64,000 nucleotides of DNA from Siphonodentalium dalli (Eukaryota; Mollusca; Scaphopoda; Gadilida; Siphonodentaliidae). Under the pieces are notes generated by a model. The model ran no database searches. It had not been told where the DNA came from and worked only from the letters and a program-made list of their open reading frames with translations. The stretch is from contig CP136066.1 of assembly GCA_032622095.1 (NCBI GenBank), forward strand, positions 169,146,664-169,210,663, written 5' to 3'. The translations under genes were made by a program, and so were the position numbers. Positions 55,276 to 64,000 of the stretch are shown here, in pieces. Every line of letters starts with the position of its first letter. The first letter of the stretch is position 1.

Positions 55276-56096
55276 CGTATTTTTACATGTAAATCCAAAA
55301 GTATTGCTATAAATTCAACAGGCATGCCCACAGAATTACAACTTTCATTTTTGTTTTGACAAGGTATCTTCCAAATTTTCACATTCGTGTAGGGATCAAT
55401 CTATATTCATTGATATTAGGACACACACCATTATAAAAATATGAACCCATACAAATGTGTACCGTTCATCTATTGCACATTAAATATTAGTGTGGTTGCA
55501 AAAAATGCTTATGGAAAAAAATAATATTGAAGAGCAGGTAGTACTATCAAATTATATATCATAACTATAAAGGGATGAGAGGGAATGGGATAAATTAATG
55601 TTATTGATAGAAGCTCAAAACACCACAAGTTTGATTTGAAGTTTAAAGATAACATTTTTATTATAATACACATTAATAACAGGAGTTTCTCAACATATAT
55701 AATCAATACAAAGGTGATTTGAATAACAACCATACAGACACAGTTGGAAGTTTGGATTAGGACTATCTATTTACCAACTGGAGAATTGCCTGTCAAAAAG
55801 GAAGGTAATGGATCAAAGCACAACCCATTTAGTACCTTAATCTTGTACAATCTGCATAGAACAAGCACTTTGTGTGCAATTCCTTGAGTATGATAACCCA
55901 TAAAAGTACACTATTACATTGAAACCATGTAATCAGAGGACACTGCTATATAACTCGCACATATTGTTTGCACAAACTGAATTGTGTCACTATACTATAA
56001 TAGGGGAGACGTATACCCAAAAACAATGTTGATTAATTAGAAACAATTTTTATCCTGAGCGAATTTCAAGGGCAATATGGAATTTCCAACCTTCAA
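55276..56096. other. Intergenic stretch, nothing recognised
   Basis: AT-rich. The minus-strand ORF at 55509-55733 is a hydrophobic AT-rich chance frame. Confidence 0.4.
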
Positions 56097-56636
56097 CAAG
56101 AGCACGCCGTCGGGGCGTGGGCACAATACGCCCTTACTGGAGTAAAGTGGGGCAAGGTTTAATTCATTTGTTTGAAACTTGGTTCAGTTCACTCGATACA
56201 ATCTAAAGTTATCATCTGGAAACCGCATATCAGGTAAAATCTGAGTCGAAAAAGGGGCATAACTCAGTCAAAATCATGCGGACGAAACCCATATTCGAAC
56301 TTGATCTGTGTTTTGGGGTGATAAACTAACAAACCAAATTTGGTTCAGTTCACTCAATTCAATCTAAAGTTATCATCCGGAAACCACAAATCAGGTGAAA
56401 TCTAAGTCGAAAAAGGGGCATAACTCTGTCAAAATCATGCGGACGAAACCCATATTTGAACTTGATATGTGTTTTGGGGTGGTAAACTAACATACCAAAT
56501 ATGGTTCAGTTCACTCAATTCAATCTAAAGTTATCATCCGGAAACCAAATACGGACGGACGGACGGACAGACGAACGGACGACGGACGGACAACCCATTT
56601 CCATAATACGACCTTTTTTTCAAAAGGGCGTATAAA
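56097..56636. mobile_element. Dispersed repeat with GGGCGTAT ends and ~172-bp tandem core
   Basis: Runs from GGGCGTGGGCACAATACGCC to AAAAGGGCGTATAAAAAT. Inside, a ~172-bp segment is present about 2.5 times (TTGGTTCAGTTCACTC, AAAGTTATCATCCGGAAACC, AAAAAGGGGCATAACTC, AAAATCATGCGGACGAAACC), followed by (ACGG)n. I recall this type as very common in bivalve genomes. Non-coding. Confidence 0.75.
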
Positions 56637-56809
56637 AATATGTTATGTCTCAGTCTTTCTACAACGGATCACCATGAAATTTTGTATACCATGTTTTAAG
56701 ATGCGCGTGCCAAATATTGAGTTGAATTAGACATATATATATATATAGATAAGATTCGACAAACACACGAAAATTGGAAATTGTGACAGATAAACATATA
56801 TATTGAAAT

Positions 56810-57188
56810 ATGGGTGGCGTTGGCGGTGGGCATGCTGTTGAAATATTCATCTCCGTCAAAATCCGCCATAAACAGAAAGAATATTTATTAGTAAAATATA
56901 GACAGTGCCATTTGTTACTGTTTTCCTGATATGGAAATAATAAAGAATGTTTATATCATTTGTGTAATTAACCAATAAAATTGCGCTGCATTATGTAAAC
57001 AGAAGCAAAACTTCTGTAACACGATCATGCTCTTGTTTACGCACACCATCGTACGTCTATAGTATTTTATCTACGCGCTGATTATGTTTGGCATATGAAC
57101 AAAACTATATATGTTATAATATTCCTTCTGTTGATGGCAATTTGAACAAATATGAATATTTCCGCAATGAACGCCGCCCATGCCTTTA
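56810..57188. mobile_element. GGGCGGCGTT-family TTAA MITE, copy 3, inverted
   Basis: Left GGGTGGCGTTGGCGGTGG and right AACGCCGCCCATGCCTTTAA are inverted. The interior TTTCCTGATATGGAAATAAT, AATTGCGCTGCATTATG and TTTGGCATATGAACAAAACT is the reverse complement of 2931-3444. Confidence 0.75.
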
Positions 57189-57339
57189 ATCAGCTATATG
57201 TTAATTGACCACAATAAGCAGAACAAGACGCGCATCAAAGCCATAGTTTATCTCTGCCTATAACAAGTTTTATAGAGTTTCATGAATATAAAATAATAAA
57301 TATGAATCAAAGACCCCTCGCCGGAAACGCTTCTATCAA

Positions 57340-57694
57340 TTAAAGGGTTACTGTACACCAAATCCAGCCATCTATGGGACCATCTCCTTTTATACTCAAC
57401 AGAATATATGCAACAAATAAATGATTTGAGCCATGGATTAGTTCAAAATACACTCTTGTGCTCCATGAACGAAGCCACAAAATGGTAACTATAATGGAAA
57501 TGAATTTATGACTACAGCCATTTATTCATTTTCATTATAATTACCATGTTGTTTGCATCATTCATAGAGCACATAAGTGTAATTTGCACTAATCCATGGC
57601 TCAAATTCAATCTTTTGTTGCATATATTCTGTTGAGTATAAACGGAGATGGAGGTCCCATAAATGTCCGGATTTAGTGTACAGTACCCCTTCAA
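57340..57694. mobile_element. AGGGGTACTG-family palindromic MITE, copy 4
   Basis: TTAAAGGGTTACTGTACACC at the left and TAGTGTACAGTACCCCTTCA at the right, with arms pairing throughout. The right TTAA is mutated to TTCA. The minus ORF at 57512-57697 is a product of the palindrome. Confidence 0.8.
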
Positions 57695-57755
57695 CATAGT
57701 AGTGTTGGAAGGTTATAGAAATTTACTTTTCGTTTTTTTTCGGTTACTAACTTAC

Positions 57756-58347
57756 CTTTAGCACGGATTTCATTGTATTTGCCACCAATTCGAATAGTTT
57801 TTCAAATTTCTTTCATGCCCCATCCAGATTCGCCTTCCCTTTCATGAGTTGGTATTCATACAATATCTGCAGAAAAGAAACACGAAGAAATTTGAAGAGT
57901 AAACACAACTTGAATGGCCATCTTAATATCTGAGAGTTGGATTATATAGTCTGCACTATTTAGTGTAGTCAGTTGTTTTAGCAGAAAATTGCAAATTTCA
58001 TTGCGAATCCAGTTAAATCGAGCCCCGATAACGTAATTATTAAGAGTAAAATTATTCACTTAGATATTCAATGTCATTGAGGCATGGGAATTCCTCGAGT
58101 ATAGATCCAATGGCACCTCCTTCCAGTCCCTTCAGCCATGCTCGTCTTTTGGTGAATGATTCCTTCAATAGCAGCTTTATGTGACTGGACGAAGGTTTCG
58201 ATTTTTCTGACTCGACCTTCATTTCAGCCAAGTGGTTCGTATAATTTAGTTTATTTTTGTCTGTTTGATGTCAACATCCATACTCTTTCTCTTGTTTTTA
58301 AGGCGCAAGTTTCTGATCTTAGCACTCAGTCGGTCATTGAATACAGA
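57756..58347 (-). pseudogene. SAMD3-like gene, partial copy 2 (exons 3 and 4 only)
   Basis: Exon 3 copy 58347-58064 matches 52701-52369 but has a net 49-bp deletion and its donor GT is mutated to CT. Exon 4 copy 57866-57756 has normal length (111 bp) but GGA has become TGA in the GAG segment. The last exon is missing; a MITE lies where it would start. Clearly a pseudogene. Confidence 0.7.
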
Positions 58348-58977
58348 CTGAACAATTTGTTAAATAGTCACTGTCCTGTAACTACTACAGTCTTAACAAT
58401 ATTATATCGGTAGAGTGTTAAGTACACTATGCTGACAAATGTCGAGATATATGGCATAGCAGCTGAAATGATGATAAACCCCAATCAAACAACCAAACAC
58501 TAAATCAGCTTACAGGGGAATCTAATACACGCACCTTAATCATCTGCACATATATCACATAGTTTAATTAGATAATACAAGCACAGCCTGACAATAACAT
58601 TAGTGCTCGCTCAGATAATGTTTCAAAACAGTTAAAATTTCATGCCTGGTACTACATTAGTTGTAGATTAGATGTTCACACCAAAAATAGGTTAGAATTG
58701 TTCTGATAGTTTGGTTTGATTTTCCAACATGGTATGTTTTTAAACCATAAGTCCATATGGTCTTACTCCAGGTTAAACTGTTGGACCAAATTGGCCACAA
58801 ATTTTAACTTTATGGGTGGCGTCAGGTTGCTGTTAATACATCCACTGACTACTATAATATTAAAGAATAACTTATTACTCTGTCATTTACAGTAATTGAT
58901 TTTTCAGTGTGAGTAGTGCAATCAAAACATTCCCCACATGGTCACTGATGGCAGGCCTGGTGTTTTAAGGGGGGGCC
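58348..58977. other. Intronic/intergenic remnant of partial copy 2
   Basis: 58348-58640 matches the intron upstream of exon 3 in the 51-54 kb copy (for example AGCAGCTGAAATGATGATAA). After that, unique AT-rich sequence. Confidence 0.5.
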
Positions 58978-59125
58978 ATAGCCCTCACCCTCCTGAAACT
59001 AAATTAAGGAGGGCTATACAAATGTTCTTAAATAATAATGGCCTTCCCAAGTTTTTACTTTTAGCCCTCCTGTATCAAATTAAGGAGGGCTATTGTAGCC
59101 CTCCTGCACTTTTCAAACATACAGG
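58978..59125. repeat. Two TAGCCCTCCT hairpin units
   Basis: AGCCCTCA...CCTCCTGAAACTAAATTAAGGAGGGCTA and TAGCCCTCCTGTATCAAATTAAGGAGGGCTA repeat about 60-70 bp apart. AGCCCTCCT/AGGAGGGCT forms a 9-bp stem in each. Confidence 0.6.
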
Positions 59126-59369
59126 CCTGTGTTGGACATATATATACTATATTAAAATATCCATATGTAGAAGGTTATTATCTTACTAACTGTATTATAC
59201 ATACACATGTATTATCATTAAAATCCACTTATAAATTCAGTAGCATGCCTCAATTTAATAACAGTTTCAAAAAGTTAATATATTGATTTTGTCATTGACC
59301 AGTTTAACCATTTTTCTTGTCATAACCCTGACTGCAAGTTACAGAAAATGTCAAAGGATTAAAACTTAC

Positions 59370-60700
59370 AATTTCTAGTATCTTCAAAGCCGGATACATC
59401 TGTATGTCAGTCGTATGGCCTGAGATGGCCTGAGATGTAGTCATTTCTGGTGACTCTCGTACGGGCCATCCAGTCACTCATATGAGTAATTGATGGCCTC
59501 ATCTTCTTCATCTCAGCTGTCATCAGCAGCAAGTGTTGTTTTACACTGTACTCGTCTTCTACAGGCTCTTTGATAGTCTAGTCATGAAATGGAAATATTC
59601 ACATGTTTAACAGAACGTACACACGTGGCATCCAGAAACCTCCAACTAGAAAAGGAATAAATCAAGTCTGGTAAAAATCCATATTGAATTTTTTTTATCT
59701 GTAATTTTAGCTGAGAAACCAAATTGGTTGCGATCCAACATTCCACACTAAATTTATCAGGAAACCTAACAAAAAGTCAAAACAGAAACTGTAACTCCTG
59801 GTAAAAACAAGCAGTCGCAGACGACGGTACCCTCCGCCGAATTGTACGGTTGGGGAAGTGCATTCTTAATAATGTTGCGTTCTCAGTATGTGCTAAACAA
59901 GAGTTGGTCTTTATGTTCGCCTGGCTTGTGAACTCTTTTAGTTACTGACATTTGAGGAAATTAGCCATGTGCTGAAAATATCCGACCAGAAATGTATGTG
60001 GATGTTAATTTCCTCATGTTCTCGGGGAACATACTGGAGGAGAGCTGTATAAATATTGTTAATAGAAGACAGATCTAACTATCTGGTAATATTTACATTT
60101 GTATCATAAGACCTTCGTACAATCTTGTCATCTGTTTTTCGGTGAGCTCCACCACCCCTTGTGAACATCTCACGTGTTTTCGCAATGTCTGGGTCACTTG
60201 TTATGGTTTTCCTTGAGCGCTTCATCTTTTCTTTAAGGCAACATACCAAGAATTCCTGAAATTCAATTTATTTTTATTTAAAGATGGCCACCGGATTAGA
60301 GGAATGGAATTACAACCACAACATCATATTTTTCAAAACATTTTTTTTAGCCCAATTGGTCAATTACCCATAATAATCCTGTCCAGCGCCTTCTCCTGTG
60401 AAATTCCGATGTAAAAATATATGTAAAAAAAACGATATACATGAAACAAAATTTCCACCCACGAATAAAGGCGATATGCAGAGTGCATCTTTAATATATA
60501 CAAATAATAAGTGCCTGTTACATCTTCCTGTTGAATAATTAGTTTATAAATAGCCGCTGACTTACATCTTCATCGAATCTGATATTGTATCAGCTCTGTC
60601 TTTTATGGACAGAGTTGACTGCCTCTCCAACCAGACCCTCTTTTCTTCCTGTGTGGTCAAGTCCTCATCCTCTGTATAACTATCTGTCTGCCAACTAATG
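59370..60700 (-). pseudogene. Exons of a second SAMD3-like gene, frameshifted
   Basis: Three exon-like blocks on the minus strand: about 60700-60566 (DSYTEDEDLTTQEEKRVW, donor AGAT|GTAAG; the acceptor is weak), 60255-60113 (acceptor TTTCAG; EFLVCCLKEKMKRSRK and TREMFTRGGGAHRKTDD) and 59577-59370 (KEPVEDEYSVKQHLLLMTAE, then ITHMSDWMARTRVTRNDYI, donor AATT|GTAAG). The last block carries a 10-bp tandem duplication (GGCCTGAGAT twice, plus strand); removing it restores TDIQMYPALKILEI, which ends like SAMD3-like W.RR...YPAL segments. So it is probably inactive or polymorphic. Confidence 0.45.
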
Positions 60701-60949
60701 CATCCATAGCTGTTTTTTTATTGGTTCTTTTTCAGTTTGCTGACGCCTAATATTTGTCGTTTCGGACTGGTTTTCCTCTCCCCTCTTTTCAGATTTGTAT
60801 AGTGAAAATATGAGTATATACTCAACACCTCAGTTTCCTTCAGAGGTTTTTGTCGATGTATCTAGCGCCTTGCAATGCATGAACAATAAGCGCATCACCA
60901 CACGCTGTACACTGCAAAAAATAATTACCTATAACCATGTTTAATTAAA

Positions 60950-61270
60950 AAATACCTGAGAGACACACGTATAAGACATGTGCTATGTTTTAGTAAAACA
61001 CTCATGTTTTATAATTAAATCACCAGTGTTTATATAAAAACATGTCACTGTGTTTTATCATAAACACTCAATCCAATTATGAATAAACACTAGCGTTTAC
61101 ATAAACACATGTCATGGTGTTTTATAATAAACACTAGTGTTTATATAAAAAACATGTCATGGTGTTTTATAATAAACACTCCATCCAACTATGAATAAAC
61201 ATTGGTGTTTATATAAAAACATGTCATGGTGTTTTAAAACAACAATCAACGTGTGTATTTTCCAGACACA
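60950..61270. repeat. Tandem array with palindromic AAACACTAGTGTTT cores
   Basis: Four to five units of about 60-65 bp: AAACATGTCATGGTGTTTTA, TAATAAACACT and AACTATGAATAAACA. AAACACTAGTGTTT is a perfect palindrome and varies between units (AACACTAGCGTTTA, AAACATTGGTGTTT). Confidence 0.7.
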
Positions 61271-61577
61271 CTTTATAAACACTATTACATGATTATTATT
61301 TAGAAAATAAAACGCCTGATGCGTTTAAAAAAAAATATTCTCAAAATCTTAATAAAATAACATTTCAACATTTAACAGTTTTATACACTTCACAAAAAAT
61401 GATGGTGATATATCTATAATCACATTAGTCCAGTGCATTACTGATGACAGTTTGAAGCTAATATGTCAATCACATGCGTAGACTAATTTTCTGAAAATAA
61501 GTGTACAATGAAGGTCCTATCAAATGAGTAAATAAATTAGTAAGAACTTAACATGATTTGAGAGCATTTTATATCTT
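61271..61577. other. Non-coding stretch
   Basis: AT-rich; the last ~40 bp match the region downstream of the stop codon of the 51-kb copy. Confidence 0.4.
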
Positions 61578-62350
61578 TTAAATTGTTCTGATTGGTACCT
61601 TCTTGACAGTAACAATAGTACTACTCTTCATCCCCTTTCCTTTGGAAAATGATGTAGCCTCCTCCAATGTTTTCAGTAACGCAAGTTCTTTATCTGTGTC
61701 TGTACTCTGTGTAAATAAATTATAGTTGTATAAGATCTGCCTACATAAAATAGAGTGATGTCTAGATGATCATGCCTTTATCTGTTCTGGATAAGGTCTG
61801 ATAAAACAATACATGCACTGGTGGTAGTAATGTCCACACACATGCCCTTGGTGTGACCTTTTTATAATTCGGCAAACTAAACTATTGTCCACAATGTAAC
61901 CTAACTCAGATAAATGTTAATGAAATTTCCTTTCAGAAAATAAGGGCCACGATTATTCTAACGCATGAAGATGGGATGTAGTGAATTGAAAGTTGAAAAT
62001 AAAGTCAACTTGAAAAAATAAATCCAGATTACTGGCCCTTGTAATTAGCAATGATTTACTTAAAGCGTTGTGCTGTTAGTTTATCATTTTAGATACTTTA
62101 AATAGATAAGACATTTATCTCTCACATTTGATAAAAGAGCACATAAAAGTGCAGTTGATTCATTAAAGTCGGAGATCTTCTCTTAGTTTAGGTGTCAACC
62201 ATATTTGTTGAGTTCCAGAGATAAGAATTACTAACTTACCTTTAGCTCGGATTTCATTGTATTTGCCACCAATTCGAATAGTTTTTCAAATTTCTTTCCT
62301 GCCCCATCCACACTCTCCTTCCCTTTCACGAGTTGGTATTCATACAGTAT
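61578..62350 (-). CDS. SAMD3-like gene, partial copy 3 (last two exons, intact)
   Basis: Exon 62350-62240 (37 codons, GKKFEKLFELVANTMKSELK at its end, donor AAAG|GTAAGT) and final exon 61706-61578 (acceptor TTTACACAG; STDTDKELALLKTLEEATSF to TAA). Both are open and in phase 0, unlike the damaged exon 4 of copies 1 and 2. Homology with the 51-52 kb copy stops at about 62525, where the YTDD-family block begins, so upstream exons are missing here unless they lie beyond the window. Probably a truncated copy, but it preserves the ancestral exon sequence. Confidence 0.5.
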
Positions 62351-62522
62351 CTGCAGAAAAGAAACATGACAAAATTTGAAGAGTAAACACAACTTGAATG
62401 GACATCTTAATATCTGAGAGTTAAGTAAATTGAGAGTGCATCCTTGGTTGGATTATATAGTCTGCACTATTTAATATGGCATATAAATATTATATATTTA
62501 TAAATGTAACTAACAACCAGAT

Positions 62523-64000
62523 TCATATAAGTTTGGGACAGGGTTTTCCCAAAATTTCTTGAACAATAACATATTTGGTATCGTTTATTACAATACTAGT
62601 TTTGATCAGTGCATAATCAGACATTCCGAATTTGTAAACACTGTTGGCAATAACACATACCGCATGATATTTAATCTCATGGCTATTTACTTTATTTGCT
62701 GAATACACTGCGTCCAATGATGCACGTTCGGGAAATAGAACCAATGCAGGTTTTTCTCTGGAAAAACATTTTCAATAATTCTCCTTTATCTTCTTCCACA
62801 ACATCTCCAGTGTAAAGGAAATTCGCATTTTTGATGCATTCGGGACGTAGCAAATAATAAGTTGATGGTTTGCGGTGAACGATTTTGGAAATGCATTTCC
62901 ACTTGAATCCTTTAAAGAAAGCATGCTTCCTTTCGAAGCCCAACCACCAAACCTGTCGGAATGGTCCAAATGTCAGCATCTGAAAAGGCAGGTGCAGAGG
63001 AAAGTGCATGTTTGGTGTAACCGAAGCATGAGGATATTACTATTGTAATTGTACATAATGAGATGATATAAGTTGTCGAAATTCCACTTTTAGTAGGTCT
63101 CTGGTATCTTTTCCCCAGTATGAATGATATTTATTTGCACAAAGTCAATACTGCACCCAGTGTTAGTTTGATCTTGGTTTCAGGAAGTACACTTTGTTTT
63201 TCAAAATGGCATGGTCTGTCAACTTCAAGATATGAGTAGCTGAAGTTTGATTGTTGTGAATTGAACCAGCCATAGTGAACAACTTTTTCATCAATGACAC
63301 TATTGTACAGCATTAATGTCAGTTCGCATGGGAATAACACATTCCAACACAATATGCATTGAGTCTTGTAGAAATTAATTGACATACGTCGAACATGGGA
63401 ATATCAATCAGAAATATCTTGTTATGAATCCCTCAATGCTTACTCCAATAGTTCCGGGAGTTTTTTTTTTATCGAAATAATAAATTATCACACCTTTGTT
63501 TATGTTCACCGAGTGTCCTCGTTATACATTATTTTTCTGTTCCATTGGTTTCATTGGTGATTTTGTAACATCACTATTTCTACACGGCCGATTTTCAAAA
63601 CCAACTCCTTAGAATCCAACAATCCAGTGGACTCCTGGTTTGTCAGATACATAGTCAATAGAGAGTTCTTTATTGTCGAATTGGTATTGTTTACACATAT
63701 AGTTATGCCTTCCGTTGACAACACTTTAACAGTATGATATCTTTCAGAAGGATTCCAGTTCCATATTTGCGAATAGCTGATCGCAAGAAGTTGGATGCTA
63801 ATTAACTTTGATAATGTATTTTGGCGGAATATCCACAAGCGTTATTTTGTGTCTTTTTACATTGTTCCAATTATATTCACAATCTCAATGTCATCTGGTT
63901 ACAAAACAACATACATAGCCTTAATCTCCTTTCCGAATAAATCGTGCTGAGAAATATAGCTGTCATCACAGATGTCGCTCATTGTGTTCACGTTATTGTG
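62523..64000 (-). pseudogene. Decayed YTDD/RFExKH-family protein, copy 3 (runs off the window)
   Basis: Minus strand from the window edge: SDICDDSYISQHDLFGKE near 63970-63920, DDIEIVNIIGTM, the same frameshift to KRHKITLVDIPPKYI near 63840, SERYHTVKVLSTEGITICVN near 63740, LTMYLTNQESTGLLDS near 63650, then FGPFRQVWWLGFERKH and AFFKGFKWKCISKIVHRKP at 62960-62880, and HEIKYHAVCVIANSVYKFGM with VINDTKYVIVQEIL at 62690-62540 after another shift. Motif order follows the family. It aligns with 43440-44560 over its full length. Stops and frameshifts rule out a product. Confidence 0.6.

Noticed and set aside
1-64000. tRNA, rRNA and other structured RNA genes
   Set aside because: I looked for tRNA B-box-like GGTTCGAATCC words and rRNA-like blocks and saw none; a covariance-model scan would be needed to be certain.

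Overview
This is eukaryotic, intron-bearing, AT-rich DNA dominated by transposable elements, simple repeats and satellites. It has no bacterial-style operons, no rRNA or tRNA gene and no CRISPR array that I can see. The best organism guess is a marine invertebrate, most likely a bivalve mollusc. That rests on the LINE protein types, the interspersed repeats ending in (ACGG)n or (CAGA)n, and the hairpin-headed TACCCCCC element, which I recall as common in bivalves. No sequence here proves the taxon.

Layout. 1-9.4 kb: low-information DNA with two families of TTAA-flanked inverted-repeat MITEs and a long degenerate ~140-bp array. 9.4-14.9 kb: a 215-bp palindrome, a (TG)n(TC)n tract and two well-supported exons of an unrecognised gene (minus strand, 12449 to 10478). 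15.0-16.4 kb: a ~353-bp satellite interrupted by two element insertions. 16.2-42.7 kb: a ~12.07-kb unit present twice in direct tandem (A 16208-28274, B 28280-42737), nearly identical by eye. Each unit carries a ~2-kb foldback transposon, ~121-bp hairpin repeats, LINE 3' tails and a full 4.5-kb Mutator-like element (MULE) with long inverted repeats and a 9-bp target duplication. Copy B alone also carries two LINE bodies of ~1.2 kb each.

The MULE encodes one long minus-strand reading frame interrupted by a single TGA: an N-terminal region, a DDE transposase core with CxxH, a SWIM zinc finger, a truncated Ulp1-like domain and a PHD-like Cys/His tail. 43.4-46.9 kb and 62.5-64.0 kb: three decayed copies of a transposon-associated protein family (YTDD, NIPPKY and RFExKH motifs) that share the same frameshift. 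50.1-54.8 kb: fragments of a P-element/THAP9-like transposase on either side of a five-exon gene or recent pseudogene resembling SAMD3-like/CIDE-N proteins. Partial copies of the 3' half of that gene lie at 57.8-58.3 and 61.6-62.4 kb, with related exons at 59.4-60.7 kb.

How it fits together: the window records nested transposition. Satellite was hit by element insertions, the block was then duplicated, LINEs entered one copy (or were lost from the other), and a few host-like exons survive around it. No intact autonomous element or complete host gene is demonstrable. The two tandem units could be a true recent duplication or two haplotypes joined in assembly; sequence alone cannot decide.
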